DNA of 14,106 nucleotides, taken from NCBI GenBank assembly GCA_002424845.1, contig DILD01000056.1:38127-52232 (forward strand), read 5' to 3'. The notes below the pieces were generated by a model. It saw only the letters and a list, made by a program, of their open reading frames with translations. It searched no databases and had not been told where the DNA came from. Of the stretch, positions 7,715 to 12,919 are shown piece after piece. How positions within the stretch are numbered: the first letter of the stretch is position 1; each line of letters begins with the position of its first letter. Made by a program: the position numbers and the translations under genes. This DNA comes from Thiobacillus denitrificans. Lineage in GTDB: Bacteria > Pseudomonadota > Gammaproteobacteria > Burkholderiales > Thiobacillaceae.

Positions 7715-8070
7715 GCATGGACTTCACGCCAGCCCCCTCGCCCGACGAAGAAATCGCCAGCCTCAAGACGCTGACCACGGTTATTTACGGGCTCTACGCC
7801 CTGTCGCTGTTTTTCGGGGTATCGGCCATCGTCGCCATCGTGCTCAACTACATCAAGCGCGAGGACGCCCAGGGCACCTGGCTGGAAAGCCATTTCAAAT
7901 GGCAGATCGGCACTTTCTGGTGGAGTCTGCTGTGGTTTGTTGTCGGCGCCATCACCTTCATCATCCTGATCGGCTGGATCGTGTGGGCCGTCGCCTTCGT
8001 CTGGTTCATCTACCGTATCGCCAAAGGCTGGCTCAACCTCAACGACAACAAGCCGATGCCGGTTCAGTAA
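7711..8070 (+). CDS. DUF4870-like small membrane protein
   Basis: This 119-residue inner-membrane protein has no known activity. After a hydrophilic N-terminus (residues 1-20) it shows three hydrophobic segments: about 24-46 (VIYGLYALSLFFGVSAIVAI), 69-87 (FWWSLLWFVVGAITFIILI) and 88-106 (GWIVWAVAFVWFIYRIAKG). Between the first and second is LNYIKREDAQGTWLESHFKW. The pattern of a conserved 'ESHFKWQ' followed by two helices and a terminal RIAKGWLNL is what I associate with the DUF4870/Tic20-like family. The ATG at 7711 overlaps the stop of the M48 protease gene (ATGA), implying translational coupling. ATG 7717 two codons later is an alternative start. The association with the protease is notable but unexplained. 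Confidence 0.85.
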   Translation: MSMDFTPAPSPDEEIASLKTLTTVIYGLYALSLFFGVSAIVAIVLNYIKREDAQGTWLESHFKWQIGTFWWSLLWFVVGAITFIILIGWIVWAVAFVWFIYRIAKGWLNLNDNKPMPVQ

Positions 8071-8118
8071 ACGCAGCATGGCGTCCCCTTCGTCACCCGG
8101 CCTTGCGGCCGCATCCAG

Positions 8119-9045
8119 ATGAAAACCCTGCTGGCGCGCACAGGTCGTCTTGCCCTGTGCCTGCTGGCCGGCTTCAGCCTCACTGCCTGGGCCGACTTGC
8201 CGCCGCTGTCGCGCCTGCTGGCCGGCGGCAACACCCTTTACACCGCTCAGCCCGGAGACACCCTGATTGGCATCGGCGCCCGCTTCGGCGTGTCCCCCAT
8301 CCTGGTCGCGCAGCAGAACGCCATTCCCTACCCGGGCAAGGGCGCCGTCCGCAACGGCCAGCGCCTTCGCATCCACCACCCCCACATCGTGCCCAACGGG
8401 CTTGATGACGGCGTCCTCATCAACATCCCGCAGCGCATGCTGTTCCACTTCAACGGGGGCAGGCTGATTGCCTCCTATCCGGTCGGCCTCGGCAAGCCCA
8501 GCTGGCCCACCCCGGAAGGCGAATTCAGGATCGTGTCACGGGCAAAGGACAAGACCTGGATAGTTCCCCGGTCGATCCAGGAAGAAATGCGCCGCGAGGG
8601 CAGGCCCGTGCTGCAGGAAGTGCCGCCCGGCCCCAACAACCCCCTGGGGAAGCACTGGCTCGGACTGAGCCTGTGGGGCTACGGCATACACGGCACCCTC
8701 GCGCCCACCAGCATCTATCAGTTCCGCAGCCACGGCTGCATTCGCCTGCATGCCGACAATATCGCTGAACTATTCAACGCGGTCGAAGTCAGTACCCCCG
8801 GCCGCCTGATTTATCAGCCCGTCCTCCTGGCGGTGGCGGATGACGGACGCATCCTGCTCGAAGTCCATCGCGATATCTACAACAAGGGCATCAACCCGGC
8901 CCGCATCGTGCGCAATCTGGCCGAGGCCCATGGTTTGAGCGATAGAATAGACTGGTCTGTGGCCGATGCCGTCGTCGTCGCACAGGACGGCGTGGCCCGC
9001 GAAGTGGGTCGCGCCGAGCAAAACCTCTGGAATGGAGAAACATGA
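8119..9045 (+). CDS. L,D-transpeptidase (YkuD domain) with N-terminal LysM
   Basis: The 308-residue periplasmic enzyme is predicted to form 3-3 (mDAP-mDAP) peptidoglycan cross-links or attach proteins to mDAP. Residues 1-25 form a signal peptide (LARTGRLALCLLAGFSLTAWA). A LysM-type glycan-binding module spans about 40-86 (YTAQPGDTLIGIGARFGVSP ... RNGQRLRIH). The YkuD domain spans about 98-235, with the catalytic block YGIHGT (His191) and SHGCIRL (His205, Cys207). A C-terminal extension of about 70 residues follows (LLEVHRDIYNKG ...), as in the ErfK/YbiS group, which is the closer architecture than LdtD. No strong Shine-Dalgarno precedes ATG 8119, and a 48-nt gap with a small hairpin (CGGCC/GGCCG, 8098-8111) separates it from DUF4870. 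The stop overlaps the start of the MepK-like gene by ATGA. Confidence 0.94.
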   Translation: MKTLLARTGRLALCLLAGFSLTAWADLPPLSRLLAGGNTLYTAQPGDTLIGIGARFGVSPILVAQQNAIPYPGKGAVRNGQRLRIHHPHIVPNGLDDGVLINIPQRMLFHFNGGRLIASYPVGLGKPSWPTPEGEFRIVSRAKDKTWIVPRSIQEEMRREGRPVLQEVPPGPNNPLGKHWLGLSLWGYGIHGTLAPTSIYQFRSHGCIRLHADNIAELFNAVEVSTPGRLIYQPVLLAVADDGRILLEVHRDIYNKGINPARIVRNLAEAHGLSDRIDWSVADAVVVAQDGVAREVGRAEQNLWNGET

Positions 9046-9587
9046 AGCAACCGATCAACCGCCGCAACTTTCTCAAATTGGGCATGCTTGCCGCCGCCCT
9101 GCCGCTGCCGGCACTGGCCAACCCTCAGCGCGCCACCGGCGAGCGCCTGCTCGGGTTTCACAACCTGCACACCGGCGAGCGTACCGTTCTGCCCTACTGG
9201 ATCGAAGGCCGCTACGTGACGGAGTCCCTCACGGAAATCAACCACGTCCTGCGCGATCACCGTACCAACCTGATTGCCGAAATCGATACCGGCCTGCTCG
9301 ATCTGTTGCATCGCGTCGGCGCTGCACTCGGCACCGCCCGCCCATTCGAAGTCATTTCCGGCTACCGCTCGCCGGCCAGCAACCAGATGCTTGCCCAGAA
9401 CTCGTCAGGGGTGGCCAAGCGCAGCCTGCACATGGACGGCAAGGCCATCGACATCCGTCTGCCGGGTGTGCCGCTGGCCGACCTGCACCGCACCGGACTC
9501 ACGCTGAAAAGCGGCGGCGTCGGCTATTACCCGAAGTCGAATTTCGTGCACCTGGATGTCGGCCGCGTGCGGAGCTGGAACGGCTAA
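9042..9587 (+). CDS. YcbK/MepK-type (DUF882, M15-like) murein endopeptidase with a Tat-like signal
   Basis: The 181-residue protein is a predicted periplasmic zinc peptidase. The N-terminus NRRNFLKLGMLAAALPLPALA matches the twin-arginine pattern RRxFLK, as in Escherichia coli YcbK. The DUF882/peptidase M15 core contains EVISGYRSPASNQML, LHMDGKAIDIRLPGV and FVHLDVGRVRSW. Expected metal ligands His130, Asp137 and His170 are all present. E. coli MepK (YcbK) is known to cut peptide cross-links in peptidoglycan, including 3-3 links made by L,D-transpeptidases. The gene starts inside the stop codon of the upstream L,D-transpeptidase gene (ATGA at 9042) with GGAGAAAC as ribosome site, so maker and cutter are translationally coupled. 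Family assignment is firm; the exact bond specificity is inferred. Confidence 0.93.
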   Translation: MKQPINRRNFLKLGMLAAALPLPALANPQRATGERLLGFHNLHTGERTVLPYWIEGRYVTESLTEINHVLRDHRTNLIAEIDTGLLDLLHRVGAALGTARPFEVISGYRSPASNQMLAQNSSGVAKRSLHMDGKAIDIRLPGVPLADLHRTGLTLKSGGVGYYPKSNFVHLDVGRVRSWNG

Positions 9588-9674
9588 GCCCGCTTTCCAC
9601 CCTCACCCCAGGCAGACTCGCAGGGCGGCTACATCAGCGCCCCGCGCAACCCCTCACCTTGCAATCCCGCCTGA

Positions 9675-9920
9675 TCAGCGCCGTTTGCGCGGGCTCCTGC
9701 CTTCAGAACAGCGGATGATCGCTTCATTGGTCGGCAACTCCAGGCACTGACGCAGATCACCTTGGGGCAAGCGCATCGTCTTGCGCGCATACACCCGGGG
9801 CGGCGCCTTCTGTTTGTCCTGCACCGCCGCCTCGACCGGCATATCTTCCCGATCGATCCCGTTCGCCATCGCCACCCCGGTGACGCACAGCAACAACCAT
9901 GTGACAAAACTGATTTTCAT
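9675..9920 (-). CDS. Small predicted secreted protein with two cysteines
   Basis: The product has 81 residues. Residues 1-19 (MKISFVTWLLLCVTGVAMA) are a signal peptide with probable cleavage after AMA. The mature part is short and polar; it contains a TMRLPQGDLRQCLELPTNEAIIRCSE segment in which two cysteines are 13 residues apart and could form a disulfide, then a very basic tail (GRSPRKRR). ATG 9920 has a strong ribosome site (GGAGGAGATCAA), and the coding is clean, so I call it a real gene despite its size. It is convergent with the MepK-like gene, with 87 nt between the stops. I recall similar 'CLxLxxNxAIIRCxE' proteins in betaproteobacteria, but no function is known. Confidence 0.75.
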   Translation of the reverse strand: MKISFVTWLLLCVTGVAMANGIDREDMPVEAAVQDKQKAPPRVYARKTMRLPQGDLRQCLELPTNEAIIRCSEGRSPRKRR

Positions 9921-10120
9921 TTGATCTCCTCCCCCATGTCTATGTCATGTATCTGGAATGGCACGGTTCCGGCTGCCCCAAGCTCCATCAAGCTTTACAG
10001 CCGTTTTTTTCCGGCGCCCTCATTCGCGGGCACCTCCCGCCCTGTCTCAACTCGTGAACGGCTCTTTTGATCATAGCCATTTCCATCGAAGACAACCGGG
10101 CAACAGCCAGGCGCAGCCAC
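9921..10120. other. 200-bp gap with a plus-strand terminator-like structure
   Basis: No open frame in this gap looks like a gene. It should hold the promoter of the small secreted protein (minus, starting at 9920) and the 3' region of the membrane-protein gene ending at 10121. A T-tailed hairpin on the plus strand at 9970-10010 is listed separately. A further short stem, GCGGG/CCCGC, lies at about 10027-10041. Confidence 0.5.
9970..10010 (+). terminator. Rho-independent terminator-like hairpin with T7 tail
   Basis: CGGCTG (9970-9975) pairs with CAGCCG (9998-10003). Inside it AAGCT pairs with AGCTT around ccatca. Seven Ts follow (10004-10010), the classic layout on the plus strand. No plus-strand gene lies nearby: the MepK-like gene ended at 9587, and between them is the minus-strand secreted protein. 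It may stop long antisense read-through from the envelope cluster or end a small RNA. Confidence 0.55.
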
Positions 10121-10792
10121 TCAGCCCGGTTCGTGAGGAACAGCGCGGTCTCGATGTCGGCCCAGCAGATGCATCGCGGCAGCGATGAGCACAATCGCGA
10201 TGAACAAGGCATAGGGCGCGAATCGATTGACGGTGGCAGCCCAGAGGCTAAGCTCGTTCAGCAGCAGGCCCCACACGCCGATGGCAACATAGGTCGACGC
10301 CAGCACCACGGCCAGATTCACCCAGGGGCGCAGGCCGATCAGAAACCCGACGATCGCCCCCACCACCGGGCCGGTCATCCAGAACGGAACCAGCACGAAA
10401 ACAAACAGGCCGATGACGCCGAATTTTCGCACCGCGCCCCCCCGCGACTCGGCGGCGCGGTGCATGCGCTTAACAAAGGGCTGTAGTCTGGGCGCCCGGA
10501 TCAGCTGCCGCCAACTCAGCGCGAACAGCGGATACACCACCAGCACCTGGATCGTCTCGACCAGCATGTTGAGGGGAGCCACCTGGGCATGACCAAGACC
10601 GCTTGCATAGCCGAACGACATTCCGGCTGCCCGGCCGATGACCATATTCAGCCCGGTCATGGCTGCGTAGGTGAGCACGCTGTCCGGAAACAGGTGCCAG
10701 CCGATCCCGAACGCCAGCAGCATCAGGCCGGTCAGCGCGAGACCGATGCCCAGCATCCGGCCTTCGGTGCTGGCGAAAAGCGTTTCATGCAT
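10121..10792 (-). CDS. Membrane protein of the 'small multidrug export' type (PF06695-like)
   Basis: The 223-residue inner-membrane protein has five to six hydrophobic segments: about residues 14-34, 40-60, 76-92 (ETIQVLVVYPLFALSW), 121-145 (FGVIGLFVFVLVPFWMTGPVVGA), 150-175 and 188-208. The pattern of a charged amphipathic stretch (FVKRMHRAAESRGGAVRKFG) before a proline-rich helix (VLVPFWMTGPVVGAIVGFLIGL) is what I associate with PF06695 proteins, annotated as small multidrug exporters or DedA-like. Transport activity is not demonstrated for most members, so the name should be read as a family label. ATG 10792 is preceded by AGGAA at a good distance. The gene lies downstream of lexA on the same strand, separated by 177 nt, with a possible promoter (GATAAT near 10840) and a 12-bp palindrome in its leader. 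Confidence 0.75.
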   Translation of the reverse strand: MHETLFASTEGRMLGIGLALTGLMLLAFGIGWHLFPDSVLTYAAMTGLNMVIGRAAGMSFGYASGLGHAQVAPLNMLVETIQVLVVYPLFALSWRQLIRAPRLQPFVKRMHRAAESRGGAVRKFGVIGLFVFVLVPFWMTGPVVGAIVGFLIGLRPWVNLAVVLASTYVAIGVWGLLLNELSLWAATVNRFAPYALFIAIVLIAAAMHLLGRHRDRAVPHEPG

Positions 10793-10805
10793 GCGGGTTC
10801 CTGAT

Positions 10806-10817
10806 CTATCCGGATAG
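10806..10817. repeat. Perfect 12-bp palindrome in the leader of the PF06695-like gene
   Basis: CTATCCGGATAG is fully self-complementary and sits 13 nt upstream of the ATG at 10792, next to the AGGAA ribosome site. It could be a repressor half-site pair or a small hairpin that affects translation start. It is too short to be sure it is not chance. Confidence 0.4.
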
Positions 10818-10877
10818 GGAGAATTGTGGTCTGAGCCCGATTATCGCTCCAGTTGCACATTCAGCGCCGGTGCGCCG

Positions 10878-10928
10878 TTAGCCGTCCGCCATCCGGTACT
10901 GAACAATTTCACCCAGTCCAGCGCTCAT
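10878..10928 (-). CDS. Possible 16-residue peptide after lexA
   Basis: ATG 10928 lies 41 nt after the lexA stop with a good ribosome site (GGGAGGCATCACG) and codes for MSAGLGEIVQYRMADG before a TAA. An overlapping frame (GTG 10912 to TAA 10841) codes for 23 residues ending NGAPALNVQLER. Shifting the frame near 10880 would join the two into about 28 residues, so this may be a short peptide, or the degraded remains of a small gene once cotranscribed with lexA. There is no recognised homolog. Confidence 0.25.
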   Translation of the reverse strand: MSAGLGEIVQYRMADG

Positions 10929-10969
10929 CGTGATGCCTCCCAATCCCAACTGCCGTTGTATGGATGCGC

Positions 10970-11572
10970 TTACAAGGCCCTGCCGCTGCGGATCACGCCC
11001 ACCGCGATGCCTTCGATCACCAGTTCCTGGCGCTTGAGATCGACCACGATGGGCTCGAAGTCGGGGTTTTCCGGTAGCAGCTGCACGGTGTGGCCGCGCT
11101 GCTGGAAGCGCTTCACCGTGACCTCGTCGCCGAGGCGCGCCACCACCACCTGCCCGGCCTTCGCCTCGGTGCTGCGATGCACCGCGAGCAGGTCGCCGTC
11201 CAGGATGCCGGCGTCTTTCATGCTCATGCCGCGCACCTTGAGCAGGTAGTCCGCGCGCGGCGTGAACAGGGCGGCATCGAACTGGTAGTGCCGCTCGATG
11301 TTCTCCTGCGCCAGGATCGGGCTGCCGGCGGCCACCCGGCCCACCAGCGGCACCCCGCCACCTCCCTTCAGCCGGATGCCGCGCGACGTCCCCGGCACCA
11401 GGTCCAGCACGCCCTTCTTCGCCAGCACCTTGAGATGCGCCTCGGCCGCGTTGGGCGAGCTGAAACCGAAGTGCTTCGCAATCTCCGCGCGCGTCGGCGG
11501 CAGGCCGGTGGTCTCGATCCACTCGCGGATCAGATTCAGGATTTCTTCCTGGCGGGGGGTCAGGTCTCGCAT
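10970..11572 (-). CDS. lexA: SOS-response repressor LexA
   Basis: LexA binds SOS boxes as a dimer and cleaves itself when stimulated by RecA on single-stranded DNA. The 200-residue protein has the normal length. The N-terminal winged helix-turn-helix covers residues 1-65 (LTPRQEEILNLIREWIETTG ... PTRAEIAKHFGFSSPNAAEA). The cleavage bond is Ala82-Gly83 in VGRVAAGSP. The S24 peptidase domain has Ser117 (VRGMSMKDAGI) and Lys154 (EVTVKRF), 37 residues apart as in E. coli LexA; VQLLPENPDFEPI and a terminal VIEGIAVGVIRSGRAL complete the match. ATG 11572 (MRDLTPRQEEIL) has GGAGGAAGCCCC upstream. An in-frame extension to 11680 runs through the operator and is rejected. Two LexA boxes lie 17-49 nt upstream, so it is autoregulated. 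Confidence 0.97.
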   Translation of the reverse strand: MRDLTPRQEEILNLIREWIETTGLPPTRAEIAKHFGFSSPNAAEAHLKVLAKKGVLDLVPGTSRGIRLKGGGGVPLVGRVAAGSPILAQENIERHYQFDAALFTPRADYLLKVRGMSMKDAGILDGDLLAVHRSTEAKAGQVVVARLGDEVTVKRFQQRGHTVQLLPENPDFEPIVVDLKRQELVIEGIAVGVIRSGRAL

Positions 11573-11589
11573 GGGGCTTCCTCCAGATA

Positions 11590-11605
11590 CTGTATGCATG
11601 TACAG
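11590..11605. promoter_or_regulatory. LexA (SOS) box 1
   Basis: CTGT-N8-ACAG: the core CTGTATGCATGTACAG is a near-perfect palindrome and fits the gammaproteobacterial/betaproteobacterial SOS-box consensus exactly in the conserved arms. It lies 17 nt upstream of the lexA start codon and abuts box 2. It also covers the TGTACA hexamer (11599-11604) that could be the -35 of the divergent DUF4258-like gene. Confidence 0.9.
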
Positions 11606-11627
11606 TTGTATGTGTATACAGTATAAA
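11599..11627 (+). promoter_or_regulatory. Predicted SOS-controlled promoter of the DUF4258-like gene
   Basis: TGTACA (4/6 to TTGACA) and TATAAA (5/6 to TATAAT) are spaced by 17 nt, and both lie within or against the tandem LexA boxes. The predicted start is near 11634, giving a leader of about 60 nt. This is an inference from pattern and overlap; transcript data would settle it. Confidence 0.5.
11606..11621. promoter_or_regulatory. LexA (SOS) box 2
   Basis: TTGT-N8-ACAG, one mismatch from CTGT-N8-ACAG, follows box 1 with no gap, so two LexA dimers could bind side by side. The box fills the spacer between a possible -35 (TGTACA, 11599-11604) and -10 (TATAAA, 11622-11627; 17-nt spacing) directed toward the plus-strand gene at 11695. 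Occupancy should block both lexA and that gene. Confidence 0.8.
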
Positions 11628-11694
11628 TACCAGATTCGGAAAACGCCACTGCGCAATCGCCATGCCGACCGCGCAGGCAAACAGGAGAAACCCC

Positions 11695-11949
11695 ATGATG
11701 AAACTCGGAAAAATCAGCTCCCTCGCCTTCAGCCGCATGAAGCAGCGCGGAATTTCCATCGACGCCCTCAACGACCTGCTCGCCCGCGGCCAGGTCGAAA
11801 AGCAGTTCGACGGCGCGCGGGTGGTGTACCTCGACAGCCCCACCCCAGGACCGAACTGGATTGGCCGCCCGGCGCCCAGGCTGTATGCGGTGGTGGATGC
11901 GGCGGGCGACGTGCTGACGGTGGAGCGGCGGGTGCGGTTGCGGGCATGA
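11695..11949 (+). CDS. DUF4258-like small protein, divergent from lexA
   Basis: The product has 84 residues. Residues 7-40 (ISSLAFSRMKQRGISIDALNDLLARGQVEKQFDG) resemble the DUF4258 motif, in which a histidine or serine precedes 'RMxxRGIs' and a short helix and an 'xxGxxxx' turn follow. Its second half is a beta-rich stretch (ARVVYLDS ... PRLYAVVDAAGDVLTVERRV). DUF4258 members are small, mostly uncharacterised and often annotated near toxin-antitoxin genes, with a RelE/BrnT-like look; no activity is assigned here. ATG 11695 has AGGAG 7 nt upstream; ATG 11698 directly follows, and an in-frame ATG at 11662 lacks a ribosome site. Tandem LexA boxes cover its probable promoter, so DNA damage should induce it. 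The Phd/PIN pair starts 89 nt downstream on the same strand. Confidence 0.75.
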   Translation: MMKLGKISSLAFSRMKQRGISIDALNDLLARGQVEKQFDGARVVYLDSPTPGPNWIGRPAPRLYAVVDAAGDVLTVERRVRLRA

Positions 11950-11997
11950 GCCAATCGCCAGATGAAGCGGGGCATGGCCAATCCGCCGGCACAGTGC

Positions 11998-12024
11998 TAT
12001 ATTCTGGCCAGACTAGCCAGAATA
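11998..12024. promoter_or_regulatory. Operator/promoter of the Phd-PIN toxin-antitoxin pair
   Basis: TATTCTGGC (12000-12008) and GCCAGAATA (12016-12024) are perfect 9-bp inverted repeats with a 7-nt spacer, ending 14 nt before the antitoxin ATG. The -10-like TATATT (11998-12003) overlaps the left arm. This is the expected layout for autorepression by the antitoxin or the toxin-antitoxin complex. Confidence 0.75.
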
Positions 12025-12038
12025 AGCAGGAACTCAGC

Positions 12039-12293
12039 ATGAACAGCGAATGGCAATTGCAGGAAGCGAAAAACAACCTGAGCCAGCTCATCAAGGACGC
12101 CGCAAGCGGCGACGCTCAGGTCGTCACCGTGCACGGCAAGCCGACGGCTGTGGTGGTGTCGGCGGAAGCCTACGCAAAGTTCACCCGCCCGCGCCGGGGC
12201 AAGCTCTCCGCCGCGCTGTTGCAGCCCGACCTCGCAGGCGATGACCTGGACTTCGCCCGCAGCCCGGACACCGGCCGCAACGTCGAGCTATGA
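12039..12293 (+). CDS. Phd/YefM-family antitoxin
   Basis: The 84-residue product is the DNA-binding antitoxin of a type II toxin-antitoxin pair. Residues 1-50 (MNSEWQLQEAKNNLSQLIKD ... HGKPTAVVVSAEAYAKF) are the Phd/YefM fold, including the family hallmarks 'WxLqeAKnxLSqlI' and 'V-t-HGKPtAVVVs'. The C-terminal third (RRGKLSAALLQPDLAGDDLDFARSPD) is rich in acidic residues and leucine, as expected for the flexible toxin-wrapping tail. ATG 12039 has AGGAA upstream. The stop codon overlaps the start of the PIN toxin by ATGA (12290-12293), the usual coupling in such pairs. It should repress its own promoter through the adjacent 9-bp inverted repeat. The partner is a PIN toxin rather than Doc or YoeB, a common mixed arrangement. 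Confidence 0.92.
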   Translation: MNSEWQLQEAKNNLSQLIKDAASGDAQVVTVHGKPTAVVVSAEAYAKFTRPRRGKLSAALLQPDLAGDDLDFARSPDTGRNVEL

Positions 12294-12712
12294 GCTGGCT
12301 GCTGGACACCTGCGTCCTCTCCGAATACATCAGGAAATCGCCCGCGCCGCAGGTCATCGCCTGGCTGGACGAGCAGGACGAAACCAGCCTTCACCTCAGC
12401 GTCATCACCCTGGGCGAGATCGAGAAGGGCATCCTCAAACTGCGAGCCACTGACCCCCGCCGCAGCCAGAAACTCACCGCCTGGCTTGGCAAGGTGGAAC
12501 AGCGCTTCGCCGGCCGCATCCTGCCCCTCGACGCCGCTGCCCTGCACGGCTGGGCGCAACTCGCCGCCCAGTCCGAACTCGCCGGGCGCCCCCTGCCGGT
12601 GATGGATGGCCTGATCATGGCCACCGCCCAGTGCCACGGCCTTACCGTGGTCACGCGCAACGTGCAGGATTTCGGCCTGCTCCCGCAGGTGTTCAATCCC
12701 TGGGCCTTGTAG
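12290..12712 (+). CDS. PIN-domain toxin (VapC/FitB-type ribonuclease)
   Basis: The 140-residue toxin is a predicted Mg2+-dependent endoribonuclease that attacks RNA (many VapC enzymes cut tRNA or rRNA). The PIN landmarks are present: LLDTCVLSEYIRK with Asp6, TLGEIEKGI with Glu43, LPVMDGLIMATA with Asp106, and TRNVQDF with Asn124 and Asp127. The LDTCVLSE start and 'TLGEIEKGI' are typical of the FitB-like VapC branch. All acidic catalytic residues are intact, so it is probably active. The gene overlaps the antitoxin stop by 4 nt. It is followed by a REP-like element and then a divergent-function glycosyltransferase-like gene on the same strand. The stop is at 12710-12712 (TAG). Confidence 0.93.
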   Translation: MSWLLDTCVLSEYIRKSPAPQVIAWLDEQDETSLHLSVITLGEIEKGILKLRATDPRRSQKLTAWLGKVEQRFAGRILPLDAAALHGWAQLAAQSELAGRPLPVMDGLIMATAQCHGLTVVTRNVQDFGLLPQVFNPWAL

Positions 12713-12919
12713 TTCCGTGCAATACCAGGCCGTCAAAGCCAGGAAAGGCAAGCCTGCCGTGAAGAAATCGTAGGAGCGGCGCCTTTATGCCCTTCAGGGT
12801 GCTCGCCGCGATTGACGCGCGTCAATCGCGGCGAGGGCGCCGCTCCTACAAGACGTGCGGGCAGGTACTATTACGCCTCTGCCTCGCAGCGGGCCCGCGT
12901 TTGCGCCGCCCCAGTACCG
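12713..12919. other. 207-bp gap carrying a REP-like nested inverted repeat
   Basis: No gene is visible here. The gap holds the 80-bp nested palindrome at 12770-12849 and, after it, a possible -10 (TACTAT, 12866-12871) that could serve the next gene; no good -35 or Shine-Dalgarno is seen before ATG 12920. Confidence 0.6.
12770..12849. repeat. REP-like / REPIN-like nested inverted repeat
   Basis: Outer arms GTAGGAGCGGCGCC (12770-12783) and GGCGCCGCTCCTAC (12836-12849) are perfect 14-bp inverted repeats. Between them is a perfect 34-bp palindrome (12802-12835) whose arms start CTCGCCGCGATTGACGC. Read as units, the right half is a REP with a GTAG head and a GCGGCG/CGCCGC stem in reverse orientation. 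The left half is the same unit in forward orientation with an extra ~16-nt insertion (CCCTTCAGGG hairpin). Paired, inverted REP units with a GTAG head fit the REPIN class mobilised by RAYT transposases in gammaproteobacteria and betaproteobacteria. It may also act as a transcription terminator after the toxin gene. Confidence 0.7.

Noticed and set aside
11573..11680. N-terminal extension of LexA to 11680
   Set aside because: It would translate the LexA boxes; the true start at 11572 has GGAGGAA and the usual MRDLTPRQ-type beginning.
11298..12293. 331-codon frame ending in the antitoxin
   Set aside because: Only its last 84 codons are coding; the earlier part is antisense to lexA and out of frame across the DUF4258-like gene.
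12770..12849. CRISPR repeat or insertion-sequence end
   Set aside because: There is a single nested palindrome, no regular spacers and no transposase; the GTAG-headed REP interpretation fits better.
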